From assembly GCA_009801085.1 (NCBI GenBank), contig VNWV01000002.1, positions 3,534,001-3,598,000 of the forward strand: DNA of 64,000 nucleotides, in the 5' to 3' direction. Source of the DNA: Lasiodiplodia sp. COLG20 (lineage: Eukaryota; Ascomycota; Dothideomycetes; Botryosphaeriales; Botryosphaeriaceae). The notes beneath the pieces are model-generated. The model was not told the origin of the DNA. It saw nothing but the letters and a program-made list of their open reading frames with translations, and did no database searches. Shown here piece after piece: positions 11,620 through 23,077 of the stretch. Within the stretch, counting starts at the first letter, position 1. Each line of letters opens with the position of its first letter. Made by a program: the position numbers and the translations under genes.

Positions 11620-12288
11620 TTACAACCAAGCAAGCGCAGCAACGACACCGCCAACAGCGACGCCGGCAGCGGCCTCGATCCTACCAGCAGCGCCGGTGAA
11701 CTGGGCCGCCGGCGTGGTCGCGGCAGACGGGGTGCCGGCGACGGGCGTCATGACGCCCTTGGGGGTGGTGACGACGGGAGTCACGGTCGACGCGCCGTGG
11801 GAGGCGTACGCAGAGGATGAAGCAGCCGCGCTGCTCTCAACGGCGGCGGAAGAGGAGGAAGAAGAAGAAGAAGAAGAAGCAGAGGAGGAGGCAGCAGCGG
11901 CGCTGCTGGCCGCGGCACTCGACAAGCTAGGAGCAGCAGTGACGCTGGGGCTGGCATACGAAGCAGCAGCAACAGCCGAAGACGAAGAAGAGGCCGCGGT
12001 GGTGGGAGTCGCGTCAGGGCCGTAGCCGGGCAGGTAGTTGGGCGAGTAGGTGGCGGTGCCCTCGTAGGCGGCGCAGCCGGGGACGGTCGTCTTGGGCGGG
12101 GCGCGGCCGCCGCCGCAGTCGAGGAACTCGCACAGCTCGCCGGTTCCGGGAACGTACCACACCAGAGACGCGCCGCCGTACTTGACCGTCGCCGACGACA
12201 CGCAGCCCGACAGGTCGGTGCGGGCGAGGGCGCCGCTGGCGGCCAGGAGGGCCGTGGCGAGGAGGGTGGTGGTGCCGGTGGTACGCAT
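11620..12288 (-). CDS. Secreted GPI-anchored Ser/Ala-rich cell-wall protein, 222 aa
   Basis: A single exon. Residues 1-22 form a signal peptide (cleavage after ALA). Residues 25-75 are a small domain with four Cys at 29, 53, 58 and 72, around YVPGTGELCEFLDCGGGRAP, likely two disulphides. Residues 92-165 are a Ser/Ala stalk with a run of ten Ser, probably O-mannosylated. The tail is a small-residue omega region followed by a hydrophobic end (VAVGGVVAALAWL), the layout of a GPI-anchor signal. Similar fungal proteins have been labelled siderophore biosynthesis enzyme; nothing here supports that, and a structural or adhesive wall role is more natural. It is convergent with the oxidase gene, 217 bp away. 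Confidence 0.75.
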   Translation of the reverse strand: MRTTGTTTLLATALLAASGALARTDLSGCVSSATVKYGGASLVWYVPGTGELCEFLDCGGGRAPPKTTVPGCAAYEGTATYSPNYLPGYGPDATPTTAASSSSSAVAAASYASPSVTAAPSLSSAAASSAAAASSSASSSSSSSSSSAAVESSAAASSSAYASHGASTVTPVVTTPKGVMTPVAGTPSAATTPAAQFTGAAGRIEAAAGVAVGGVVAALAWL

Positions 12289-13807
12289 GTTTGATATTAT
12301 GTGTGCGTGTTTTGGTGGTGGTGGTTTAAGTGAAGAAAGGGTGTATGTATTTTTTTGTATGGTGTTGTGGTTGGCAACGAATGTGATGCAGTGAACTGCT
12401 GCTTTCAGAGAGAAGGACTGGAGGGAAGAAACCTCAAAGACCGACGACCGGAACGAGAGAGACGTGTGGTGGTGAGGGGAATGAAAGAGGCGGAAACAAA
12501 CTCCATCTTATACAAAAAGTCCTCTTGTCGTCCGGCTCAATCCTTCGCGCGCGCTTGCAGGCAGCAGTGGCGCACACACCACCTCTGGACTTTGCCAGTC
12601 CTCTCCGCATAGGTCATCTGAGCCCAGTCAATGCGGCAGAAGCCACCAGCAATCCACCCCCAGCAAAAACAGGGGCCGGCAAAAGAGGGCGAGACGATAG
12701 TTGCAAACAAGCTTCACCACCAACACACGCCACGCGATCCTCCCTCATGCGCCAGTGATGTGAGAGGCTCACATCCAGTCCGCCCAGCCCAGTCAAATTT
12801 CGGGTGGTTCCAGCCCCAGCATGGCCCAAATGGCGCCAAGTTCCCGGGTGCCGAAAATAACGGCCTCAGCCGGCGCGGGGGCGTTCGCGAAAGCGAGACA
12901 ATGGCAAGACCTGAAGCATTGCGGCGTAGCGGAGCAGAGGAGCCAAAATAGCTCTCAGGGGCCGCTGGCTGGGGGCCACTGGGGGGCAACGCCCGTTCCT
13001 GGATCCGGAATGTTTTTGTGGCTTGCCGCGGGCCGGAACCCAATAGACGCATGCGCGCTAACGACGCTGCTCCATCGCTCCGGATATAAAGAACAACCCG
13101 AGAGACCGAGACTTCGAGACGTTGATGTAGGGTGATGTACGTGCGCCGGTACCTAATCGATACGACTGTAATGTGTGGGTGAGCGACCTAGGGAAAGCTT
13201 GTGCAGTAAGCTTACTGGCTCTCTTCCCGAACCAGCAACCTCGCCCCTGTCGCTGCCCCCTGCAGCCAGCAGAATACGATGGCGATCAGCAATCGTCGTC
13301 CGTCGTCCCGAACCCGAACCACGCCCGTCGAAACCTGCCGGATCGTCGTTCGGCAAACCCAAAAGGAACCACCGGGAACTTCCACCAGCTAAGACGACGT
13401 GAATCCTTTCGGCGGTTCCACCCCCACCAATGGGGCTGAGATCTGCGCTTCTCTGTTCTGACTTCATTTCACCTGCTTTTCGAGTGCTGTTTCTCTTGGT
13501 TAGCGCCCTTGTCCTGGACGAAATTGTCAGTACTCCCTCCGAAATGCAAGACAATCGTTACTGCCAGTAACCACAATGAGCAAGACAACCCGCCTCATAA
13601 AACAAAACTTTCATTTCTACATCGCCAAACGCTGGCCTTTTTTTCTCTTAAACAATAAATGTTGCGTGAACCGTACTTACTCCCTTGATCATGCCCACCC
13701 ATCCTCCCTAATTGCACAGTGCCTCTCCAAAAACCCTCCACCGTATTAAACAATCGTCCAAAATAAGCGATAAGTGAGTATTCTTCTTTCCCCTTTCTCC
13801 TCTGCAC
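12289..13807. other. Intergenic stretch upstream of the GPI-protein gene
   Basis: About 1.5 kb between the start of the GPI-protein gene and the stop codon of RGP1. It must hold the promoter of the former. Open frames in it are short and carry no family motif. Confidence 0.5.
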
Positions 13808-16674
13808 TTAGATGGCGTATCCATCCTCCTGCTCGCCCGCAGCCGTCAAGCTGTCCGAGCCCGTCAGGGACCCGTACACCCTGATGGGCACAGCGACTTC
13901 GAAGCTCTCGCAGTTCAGCCTCTCCACCGCCGCCAGCACGGTGCCACGATCATCGCTGCCCATCTCTTCCATCAACGATCCTGCTCCGCCCCAGCTCTCT
14001 CCGGATTGCAGCGGCAGCGGCAGCGGCGGCTTCTCCATGACGGGCGTGTTCGCAACGCTGTTGTTGCGGCTGTTGTAGGCGCTACCGTAGGCACTGCTGC
14101 TGCCATGGTGATTGTGATGGTGATGGTGGGCGATCCTGGGCGTGACGAACTCGACCCTGAGCTTCCACTCCAGACTGACGCCGCTCGTAATGAACTCGGG
14201 CGTCGCGTTCGGCGGCACCGTGGGCGCGAAGCTGACGCGCCGCGCGAACAGCGTGTTCTCAGCGAAGCTGGCGTGCACCTTGCGCGTCACCCGGTGGATG
14301 CTCGCCCCGCTGCGCAGCGCGATGGCCGGGTCCACCTTCTCGCTCGACTCGAGCGTCACTGCGATGCCGTACACGGGTATATCCGCGTTGTCGAAGTCGA
14401 TGACCATCGAGATCGTTTCTCCGAGCCGGAAGGCTGGTCGTGCCAGCCGAATCACCGCCACACGCCGTCCGTTGCGCGCGATCTCGAAGCGGTTAGTCGA
14501 AGCGCTAGAGAAGGAACTGCTGTTAGAACGAAGGATTGCAAAGTCGATGGCCTCTTTCATCGAGTTGACAGGTAGGTCCTCGACCGTGGAGCGACGGCGT
14601 CGATATTCTGAGGGCGCATCGGTGGGCGAGAGGAGGCTAGAATTTGGATCGCGTTTGGCTGTTTCGAGCAGATTCCGCACATAGGTTTCGAATTCGACCC
14701 GGGCCTGCTTTGCCTCGCCGGTCGTCTTTCTGCTGATTGAACCATTGGGTATCAATTGAGCTTTGGGGTCTTCAACGGTCTCGATGGTAGCCTGGTCACG
14801 CAGAATTATGTACGGTGACATCAAATCGTGTCCGAGAATTTCGCCAAGGTCTGTGAAATATCAGCACTGAAGGCCCTACGACTCGAATCTCGTCGAACTT
14901 ACTGTTTACGCTTCCAAAAACCCGGAAAGGCACGGTTACACTCCTCACTGCTCTTGCCGCGCTGCCGGGTCTTTGAGTTCCGATGTTTAGGTGGTAATTC
15001 ACCTTCATTGCCCTTCCCTTGTGCGATGGTGGTAGTCCTCTTGGTAGCGTGAATGTGTACGTGTAACTCTTCTCCTCCCCAGGCGCTAGTTTCAGATCGA
15101 CAAAGAGAATGCTTTGCGGTGTGCTTAGCAGCGGAACAGTCTTTGCGCTTGCAACAGATCGCATCTCACGGATGCTGCTAGGCTCGGCACCACCCAGGAG
15201 ACCCCCGAGTGACTCTCCAAGATGCGACCAACCAAGCGCGCCGAACAGTCCACTGTCACGTTTTGTTCGCTCAATGCCGACAACACCGCCACCTCCCTGC
15301 CCTCCCATCATGCCTTTCCGTTTGACTTCCTCGAATGGTCCTTGATTGATGAGCGATCCGTCAAGGGTGAACGAGCCCATGACTTGGGCATAGCCCATCA
15401 TCAAGACTTCGGGTTTGTCTTGACGCGACTGCGCTGGTGCAAGATTCGAAGGCCTGCGATCTTGCATCAACTTGGGAAGAAGGCGAGCTGTCGGTCGTGC
15501 TATGTACTCGGATGCCAAGGTCTCGGTGGAGTTGTTGCTCACGGTGTAGAACTCGCCACTGCTGCGAGAACTGCCTCCGTTCATGCTCGCGCCTGATATT
15601 ATCCTCGTGACTGGCGACGGCTGCAGTTTCTCTCGCGGCGGCGCAATCTCCTCTGGGCTCCTCGTCAAGGAATTGCCAGGTGACGGCACTAGTGACGCGT
15701 GCCTCGTACGAGGGACGATGAAGGCGTCCTCTGCGGGAGATATCTCCAACGCAGGGCTCATCTCCCCGAGAGCAGAGCCAGGCTCAGGCGACGTCGGAGG
15801 AAACTTGAAGCTCCCTAGCGACGCTTTCCTGGGTTCATTGGCCACAGGCGTTCCCGGAGAAGTGCCCTGCTTTGATGTTCGTCTGCTCGGTCTTGGTCGG
15901 GTTGGCACGCTATTATCCGTCTGTGCCCGGCCCAGTGGGGGCGGTGATGTGCTGAAGAATGGCGAGGGTTGCAAGGAACGAGAGCCTGGTTGTCTAGTCA
16001 GTACCAATGCGATGGGCTGCGAGGGTGGACTCACTGTTCGGCCCACCCGAACTTCCACCACGGGGAGAGACAACTTGGAGACTGGTACTCCGTCCGTGTC
16101 CTCTCACGGGGCGCTTGGGCGGGGCCACGCCTCCAGGAGAGGTGGTGGTGCCGTTGATGGCATCGCTGTGAATAGACATTATCGACAGAGACCTGCCGTG
16201 CTTGTGGACGGGCGTAGTAGAGCCATTGGGGGCATTGCTAGGCGCAGACGGCGACCGCGGGACGCCCGGAAGGTGCGGGGTGTTCAAGCTGAGGGTTGGG
16301 CGGTGGCCGCGGGCTCTCCCAGGCGGCGCGGCGCTGTGAGCCCCTTGCGGGATGACGGCGACATCGTGGAGCGACGAGTTCTTGCTGGCGGACGGCTGGA
16401 CCGACGACGGGATGCTGGGGGTGACCGAGGGAGCCACCGACTGTGCGACAGAGGGGGCGCGCGCGGGAAGCGGCTTGGAGCGCGAGCGCTCAGGATGCAG
16501 GAGGCGGGGGTCGCCGCAGGACGAGTTCTGAGGGGTGCGCTCGGCGGCGGATTGGGTCGAGGCGACGTTCTTGAAGGTGATGGTGCACTGGACGTCTTCG
16601 CCGGCGAAAACGGAGGGTTCCTTGAAGCTGACCGACACGCGTATCGGGGTCGTCTTGGTGCTGGTGGTGGACAT
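13808..16674 (-). CDS. RGP1: Rgp1 family protein (Ric1-Rgp1 Rab6/Ypt6 GEF complex), three exons, 921 aa
   Basis: Exons 16674-16035, 15985-14903 and 14850-13808, with introns of 49 and 52 nt in phase. The N-terminus has an arrestin-like strand pattern (RVSVSFKEPSVFAGEDVQCTITFKN), then about 300 Ser/Pro-rich residues. The Rgp1 domain resumes around LMMGYAQVMGSFTLDGSLI and continues through a block ending FRVFGSVNNLGEILGHDLMS, which exists only after the second splice. The C-terminal part includes RLARPAFRLGETISMVIDF and SLEWKLRVEFVTP. Rgp1 partners Ric1 to activate Ypt6/Rab6 for endosome-to-Golgi recycling. A His run (HHHHHNHH) lies near the C-terminus. RGP1 homologues are typically 650-950 aa in filamentous fungi. 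Confidence 0.88.
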
Positions 16675-16920
16675 TGCGGAGATGAGGGAGCTCCTCCGCG
16701 CACGGGAGCTCTAGGTCATGAGAGTGCGGGCGATGATCGGCCGTGCGTAGAAGTCATGCTGAGCGGCTAAAAGTCAAACGTCGACCACGCTACGAGCACA
16801 GGGCGCGGGCTGATGACCAGAGGACGGAGGTGTTGCGGAGCTCAAGCGACCTGGCGCGCGCCATGCGTATGCCAAGGAGCCTTCCCCTTCTGACTGCATT
16901 ACATACACTACACACTACTA

Positions 16921-18117
16921 CTACAGAATCCTGTCGTTCCAGCCACCCTCGTCGCCGTAGTTTGCACCCGGTCCCCGTGGCCGCGCAAACTCTGAAACGC
17001 GATTCCTCGGCTCATACTGTTCATACTGTCCTTCGCCATTCCGGCCTCGCTTCTGCTTCCACCGCGGCACCACATCCTTGCCTCCATGCACACTCCCTAT
17101 ACCCTTGACCCTCCACTTTTTGGGAGGCTTGATCCCCTTCTCCACCTGCATCTCCCAGATCTTCTCGCCGCGCTTCTCCCAGCGCTGCGCCCGCTCCTCC
17201 TGCTCTTCGTCCTCAGGCCGCCACTTGGACCTGAGGATTCTCCGTATCGCCTCCGGGCTAACCTTGAACTCATTTGCCAGCACCGGCGTCGTGTACAGCT
17301 CAGGATCCGATTGGTGAAGCGTCCTAATTCCCTCCATTGCGTCGGGCGACAGCTTCTTGCGCGGTTGCCAGCCCTCTTCCCCAAACTTTTCCTTTAGCGC
17401 TTCCTTCTGCACCTGCCAAGGCAACATTCTCTTTTTCTTGTCATTGCCCCAGGTTTTCCTCTTTACGTCTTCGTGCGCAGCAACCTTGGGAACGCCGCCT
17501 TGTAAGAAGATGTCTGCAACTTTTTTGTTCTTCTTCCCAGACCGGTCGCCTGCGCTAACCTCGTCGCCCTCTTGTGTCTTTTTCTTTTTCTTGTCCCTTT
17601 TCTCCTTTTTGTCCTGTGGTGGTCGTGTCCCGGACACGCCTCCAGTCAGCTCCCACAGCTGGTGCTGCACATTGTCCGAGCCCAGCCCAAATTCCTTGCG
17701 CAGCTCCGCCGGATCAGGGTCCGCGGCCGCATCCACGCTCCCAGCAGAATGAGCCTCATCTCCAGCAGCAATTGTATGTTCTGCATCGTCGCGCAGTTGT
17801 GCCGTCGGCGCTCTTGGTTCGGGGTTGATATTCGTTGGCACAATGGCAGCGTCGTGCGAGGCATTACGTTCGGCACCAGCGCCGTCAGTTTGTCTGACAT
17901 CCGGCAAGCGGAATGAGTCGGGGGTACGGAGGGCCGGTCGCGTGCTGAAAGCTCTCAGGCGGGATTGCTGTTGCTGCCGCAGCGGTGGCGGTGCATTGTT
18001 CGCAGGTAATCGGCGAGAACGCAGTATGGTAGTGGCGTTTAAGCCGCTCGCGCTCTCAATGAAGAGGCCGAGCGCCCGGCGCGAGCATGCAGGACAAGTC
18101 ATTGTTGTTGATGACAA
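16921..18117 (-). CDS. RRG9: Required for respiratory growth protein 9 (neugrin-like), mitochondrial, 398 aa
   Basis: An intronless 398-codon gene. The N-terminus is rich in Arg, Ser and Ala without acidic residues after the first part (ILRSRRLPANN...SRLRAFSTRPAL), a mitochondrial presequence. The conserved neugrin/Rrg9 region lies at about residues 235-320: LPWQVQKEALKEKFG, GWQPRKKLSPDAMEGIRTLH, and FKVSPEAIRRILRSKWRPED, a helix-turn-helix-like segment. The middle (160-200) is a Lys-rich low-complexity linker. In yeast, loss of Rrg9 causes loss of mitochondrial DNA; the human relative NGRN acts in 16S mitoribosomal RNA biogenesis. Longer than yeast Rrg9 (about 214 aa), as is usual in filamentous fungi. 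Confidence 0.88.
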   Translation of the reverse strand: MSSTTMTCPACSRRALGLFIESASGLNATTILRSRRLPANNAPPPLRQQQQSRLRAFSTRPALRTPDSFRLPDVRQTDGAGAERNASHDAAIVPTNINPEPRAPTAQLRDDAEHTIAAGDEAHSAGSVDAAADPDPAELRKEFGLGSDNVQHQLWELTGGVSGTRPPQDKKEKRDKKKKKTQEGDEVSAGDRSGKKNKKVADIFLQGGVPKVAAHEDVKRKTWGNDKKKRMLPWQVQKEALKEKFGEEGWQPRKKLSPDAMEGIRTLHQSDPELYTTPVLANEFKVSPEAIRRILRSKWRPEDEEQEERAQRWEKRGEKIWEMQVEKGIKPPKKWRVKGIGSVHGGKDVVPRWKQKRGRNGEGQYEQYEPRNRVSEFARPRGPGANYGDEGGWNDRIL

Positions 18118-18485
18118 TGGTTGGTAGGTGGTGATGGTAGCTTGCGCTCACGCCGGCAAAAGTGAACGATGATTTTCGGGCGCATGACTCGCGGGGCCCT
18201 TGCGCATGCTTAACCCTTGAATACAACAACGCCCAAGGGAATAAGCTCGTGATATGCATGGCTGTCAAGCTTACGAAAGCTGCGTGATGGTGCAGCACGG
18301 TGAGTGAAAATTAAGACTGTGCCAGGATGCAATTTCTACTCGATTGATGACGACTTTCGTATCTTGGTTCCATATCAAACTGATAGTCTATTGCTAGACA
18401 GCCTTATGTACGCAGCTGTAGGTCTCGCCTTCGGTTGTTAATAGAAAAGTAAGGGGCGGTATATGAGAGAAAAGAAATGATGTAA
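18118..18485. other. Short intergenic stretch upstream of RRG9
   Basis: 368 bp between the RRG9 start and the stop of the oxygenase-like gene, both on the minus strand. Presumably the RRG9 promoter; no distinct motif seen. Confidence 0.5.
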
Positions 18486-20020
18486 TTATAGGAAAAGTCC
18501 AACCGTCCGGCACACAAGCTTGTAAGAAAGGTAGATGCCTCCTGAAAACACAACACCGGCGTAAATCAACCACCGAAGGTTTCTGAACTCTATATCATAT
18601 TCCTGGCCTAGCGTCGAAAGATCCGTCTGGCCCAGCTCCGTCATGATGGCGTACTCGGGCACGTACTTGAACTCAAAGTTGGTAATCTTCCCCTCAAGAC
18701 CCCACTTGCTCTCGATGATGTACTTCCAGAAGAAATCTCGCGTGACCTCGCCCTTGTATCGATCCCAGCTCGGGACAGAGCGGTACGTGTAGTTCATGAC
18801 CATAAAGAAGATGCACTGCCCGGCCATGAGCGCCCAATAGTACAGCGATGGGCGCGGGAGACCGAGCGCGTCGCCGAGCTCGTTGCCGTTCAGCCACCGC
18901 GCCCCGGCCACCAGCATGCTGGCGCTCGCATAGGCCGGCGGTTGGTCTTGCAGGCAGCGGATGAGGTTGTTCGCCAAAGTCTTGGATATCTCGGACGGAT
19001 GGATCTCGTTGAGGTAGAGCGTCTCCATCAGCGCCTTCGCCTTCGCCGGCGTGGCGAAAGCATCCGTGGGAGTGCCGAGTATATATGCGATGTATCGCCA
19101 GAGAGCAATGTAGTCGATCGCTTCCTGCTCCCTCACGAAGATTCCCTGACGCGGCCAGCTCAGCCAGATCAGTGTCCCGGAGAAGACGGAGATGGTGGCC
19201 ATGCAGTCGAGGTCGTTGATCGGGACACCGTACTTCTCCACGCTGTAGTATTCCGGCCTCGTCTCTGCGAGCTTCATGATGCGCTGGCGCACCGCCGCGT
19301 GTAAGAGACGCACGCGGATACTGCTCGCCCAGCCCTCGCCACCCGGCTGTATACCCTCCAACGACCTCGTACACTGCAGTATGTGCTGCGTAGTCTCGAA
19401 GAGCCGCCGACGCGCCACCTTGGTACTGAATCCTCCTGTGCGAGCCAAAGTCTCTACAATGCGCGCTGCGCCCATGCCACCGAGCAGTGACTGGTACGCT
19501 AGGCCGGTGAGGGCGGCGCTGCCGTATCTGTAAAAGACGTCTTGGCCACGCTTGATCTGCTCCCAGTCTACCCACACGGGCACCGTGTTGACCTCCCTCC
19601 ACAGCTCGCCTAGCTTCTCGTCCTTGTCGGCGTTGTCCCGCAGCAAGGCATACAAGTCTCGGTGTAGCGGGCATTCTGGCTTCCCCGGATGCTTGTCATC
19701 GCCCAAAGATCGATCCTGCTCTTCTGGGGCCTCGGCCGTTTTGTCCATCTTGGCCGCTGCGTACTGGCTGTTCTGCCGGGGAAGCGCATTTTGTGGTGGC
19801 GGCGAGATTTCGTTCAGTCGTTGCAAACACTGCTCTCCCAGCACGTCGTAAGAGAGTTTCAGCGGGCGCGTTTGTTCGGGGGTGAGATGGTCCGGAGTCA
19901 GTTCGATAGTCAGGCCCCATACTCTGCATGTGGATCAACTGCAAGTTCTCAGGGGCGTTGTGGGGATGCTCACGTTCGAGTGTTTTCGGTGCGTCGTCTG
20001 AACGGATTCGGCCATGCCAT
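18486..20020 (-). CDS. mpaB/DUF2236 (latex-clearing-like) oxygenase family membrane protein, two exons, 494 aa
   Basis: Exons run 20020-19974 and 19923-18486, with a 50-nt intron joining TENTRT to VWGLTIELTPDHLTPEQT. The 47-nt first exon is easily missed, and without it the conserved WGLTIELTP block is lost. The catalytic region includes YRYGSAALTGLAYQSLLGG, ARRRLFETTQHI and VRLLHAAVRQRIM; His224 in the LLHAAVR motif corresponds to the family's conserved heme-region His. The C-terminus has a membrane span (LRWLIYAGVVFSGGIYLSYK) and an earlier hydrophobic segment (SLYYWALMAGQCIFFMVMNY). The family includes rubber oxygenase and the ER-bound MpaB of mycophenolic acid synthesis, both cleaving isoprenoid double bonds. 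There is no biosynthetic cluster here, so the substrate is unknown. Confidence 0.8.
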
Positions 20021-21620
20021 GACAGCGAGGAAATTTAAGATCAGATTGCGGTGAAGCGTCTATCCAACGCCCGATACTTCAAAATATAGGCGAAGGAAAG
20101 CACGGTAGTACATCGCAGCGAACACCCGCAAGCAATGAACTTATGCGGGCACGGCGTCATGAGTTGATGATCTTGCCCGCACCGTTGCAGCGGGGCAGCT
20201 TGGCTACCGTTCTAGACCGGACAACATGATTCGTCGCTCGGCCCATGAATTAGCACATGGCGGCGAGCTGCGAACGGCGTGACGTATTAGATACTGAGTC
20301 CATGTAGAACGTGAGGGGGACGGTGAGCTGTCTAGGGAGTTTACAGGGGGGGTTCCCAAAACTCGTAGCCTGATTCGTTATCTGCGTGGGGCCCTGCGCC
20401 GCAAACCTCTCCTCTCACCATTCATTCACCATCACCACCCGCTTTTGATCCTCTCTCACATGACCTTCTTCTGCGCGCCACTCTTGAGAAAATTCAGCTA
20501 TAGCTGCTCTTTTACGCGCCCGCACGACTCACAATCCAGGGTCTCGCCCACCATCAACATGAGCAATAGCCACCTGGCTGGGCGCCTGACCATGCAAACC
20601 GTGCTGAGCTTGTCGCGATCTTCCAGAGCGTGATTCGCGAACCACCTCTTCCTATCTGCCTTCCTTTTGAGGGAAAAATTAGATCTTGGGTGGAATGGCT
20701 ATCAAGAAACGCAAAAGTGAAGTGCTTCAATCTATACGTTCCCAATAAATCACGGGTGCAGGTGAATGCGGCTGCTTCGTTGTTATACCCTGGGCATCTT
20801 CTTACAAAGTTACTTCGTGCTGTTGCAGAACAGTCAGTCCACTTCCTGGCTAGCAGAAAGAAAAATTTCTGTGCTTCCCTATTACCTATATCTCCTCTAC
20901 GACACAGATACACTCTCACATTCACTCCTACCTCCTCAGAAGCTTATCGAAGCTTGTCTATTGGTCGAGAAACCAACACTATTAGTGGTTAGATGTCAGC
21001 GAGGGATGATAGATGGCAAATTCCCTAATCAGGAATGCGCTAAGCCAAATGGAGGTGGAGGTTGATCCATATCGCGGAGAAGACAAACTGATTATCAAAA
21101 AGCGTACCTGCGAGAATCCTCCTACACGAAGCAGGTATTCGCATAGTAAAATGTGCGGCTTTGATTAGGACACTCTGCTTTATTCAACGGAGAAAATCCA
21201 GTCGCGCGTGTCCGATTTGATTCGTTTGACGTAAGAGCATACGGGTACTAGCAGACGCGATCTTTGAGGAAGACTACGCAGCCGCGCGCCCTATAACTTA
21301 GGAAAAAGCGCGTAGACTTCCCATAAAGCTTTCAGCCAATGCGTATGCCAAATCAAGTTCGCATACTGTGCTTGCGGTCGTCCCTGGCAACAGCCAGGCC
21401 TTTCTCTGTGCCATCTTCTTCTCCCTTTAACGCGGCTTGCGCTGCCAGCTTCCCATCCGCTTCCTGACCACCCCAAACAAACGCTGGAGTCTTCCGGCTT
21501 CTTCGCGTCTTCCTGCACACCTACCGCAAAATTTCCTCCAAAACCAACCGCGCGCCGACGTCTTTCACTGTAGCAACACAACAAACCTATGCCACCGCAA
21601 GACATAAGAAGCTCAACACC
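20021..21620. other. Divergent intergenic region, 1.6 kb
   Basis: Lies between divergent start codons (oxygenase-like on minus, MYND protein on plus), so both promoters are here. The middle part (about 20640-21260) is visibly more AT-rich than the flanks. No gene could be supported. Confidence 0.5.
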
Positions 21621-22504
21621 ATGAACGACGATACCGCCCCCATGGACGTCGACAACACCTGTACGCCCTCGCGCACCCCCATCCCCACAAACTCGTCCCG
21701 TAGCTGACCGTCCCCGACTAAGCCGAACCCTCGACCCGCGCCTGCCACAAGTGCCGCGTCGCGGAAGCCGCCCTCTCGCACCCACTCTCACACTGCTCAA
21801 AGTGCAAGACCACCCTCTACTGCTCGCGCGCCTGCCAGCGCGCCGACTGGAAAGCCCACAAGAAAGTCTGCAGCGACGCGGCCAACTCCAGCAACGGCGA
21901 CAACGCGAACACCAACAACGACAACGGCGTCGACGTCGCCCGCGACACCTCCGCCGCCGCGGCAGTCGACCCCTCCCTCCTCGACCCCAAAACCCTGCCC
22001 TCGACCTTCCTAAAGGCCTACCTCCTCCGCCTGTACGACGAGCACCACTTCTTCGACGACGACGATGACCGCCGCAAGCGCCGTCCGCCCGTCGACACGC
22101 TGCTCTCCAGCCACGGCAATCCTCTCCGCGACTACCGCCGCTTCCTCGACCGCGCCGAAGCCGCTGCCGCCGCCGGAGCCTTGGCGATGCCGTGGTGGTA
22201 CTGGGTCCCCGCCGGCGGCAAGACCAGCGGCAAGAGTGGTCGCAGCAAGGGCGGTAGCAGTAGCAGTGGCGACAGTGGTGATGGTGGCATCAGCGCTGTG
22301 CGGCAGGCGTGCGAGGACTTGGCCAAGCACGGCGGAAAGGACGTCAAGAACTCGACGGTCGTGGCTAGCTTGTTCGATAGCAAGTCGGAGATCACGTCGG
22401 GGGATGTCGTGCTGGAAGACGAAGAGATGCTGAAGACGTTGAGGGAACTGGCGGCCAAGATCTGCGGGACGACGGTTGTGAACAGCGACGAAGAGTGTGA
22501 GTAG
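21621..22504 (+). CDS. MYND zinc-finger protein, two exons, 273 aa
   Basis: Exons 21621-21660 and 21723-22504, with a 62-nt intron (GTACGC...ACTAAG, CTGAC branch site). The joined frame places a MYND finger at residues 21-63 with the expected ligand spacing: CHKC, then CSKC, then CSRAC, then HKKVC. MYND fingers bind PxLxP-type peptides in partner proteins. After an Asn/Asp-rich linker comes a helical region with DPKTLPSTFLKAYLLRLYDE and a PWWYWVP motif, then a Gly/Ser/Lys linker and a C-terminal helix. It is not a SET-domain protein. Small MYND proteins of this kind are numerous in fungi and mostly uncharacterised, so only the finger is a firm call. Confidence 0.8.
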
Positions 22505-23077
22505 GGAGCCCTAGGTAAAAGAAGAGGCCATGGTTTCGAGGGAAACTGTTGAGTTGACGTGATGGGCAAAGGAAGTTTGACCATTGAGCTGACTAGAAGT
22601 TCTCTGAGAGTACAATGCTGGGATAACGGGGAGAATTGCCGGTGTGGGAAACCTCCACATCAGATGTGGCTCCATGATTGTTCGATTAATACCATGCGAG
22701 AGGGGAAATGTCGGGTTACCATTCAAGGTGCTTCCGTAGGAATACCCTTTCCGATGTTAATGGTTCCAAAGCGATTGAGTTGCGAATGTAGGCATAGATT
22801 ATGAAAAGGAAGAAAGAAAGGGCCCCTTGCTTTTTAGACAGACAACTAAGACAAAATGAAGACGAAAGAGTTGCTCTCAGTAATATACCATAAGAACAAA
22901 GTATCCCAGATGAGTAAGAGTAGAAGAAAGGTCAGCAGTCGAAAGGTAGTAATATTTCCTACCCGTCGTAATATAATAAGCAGTTCAACGCCGTTCCCCA
23001 GTGTCCAGCCATTTTGTGCAATGTATGCTTCTTCCTGAAGTGCATCCTTAAGAGGACAGCTCGTCTGTTGCTATTGC
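22505..23077. other. Convergent intergenic stretch
   Basis: 573 bp between two converging stop codons (MYND protein and RFC5). AT-rich from about 22850. Nothing further seen. Confidence 0.5.

Noticed and set aside
11696..12025. Glu-rich open frame opposite the Ser/Ala stalk of the GPI protein
   Set aside because: It is simply the complement of the serine-codon repeat; the minus-strand frame has a signal peptide and GPI tail.
15583..16770. 395-codon open frame on the plus strand opposite RGP1
   Set aside because: It is the complement of RGP1 exons, Gly/Arg-rich with no domain; a by-product of GC-rich codon use.
18694..19674. 326-codon frame overlapping the oxygenase-like gene in another phase
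   Set aside because: Arg/His-rich composition and no motif; the in-phase frame carries the conserved family blocks.
20640..21260. AT-rich segment considered as a repeat-induced-point-mutated transposon relic
   Set aside because: Too short, no terminal repeats and no transposase similarity seen; dinucleotide bias could not be computed.
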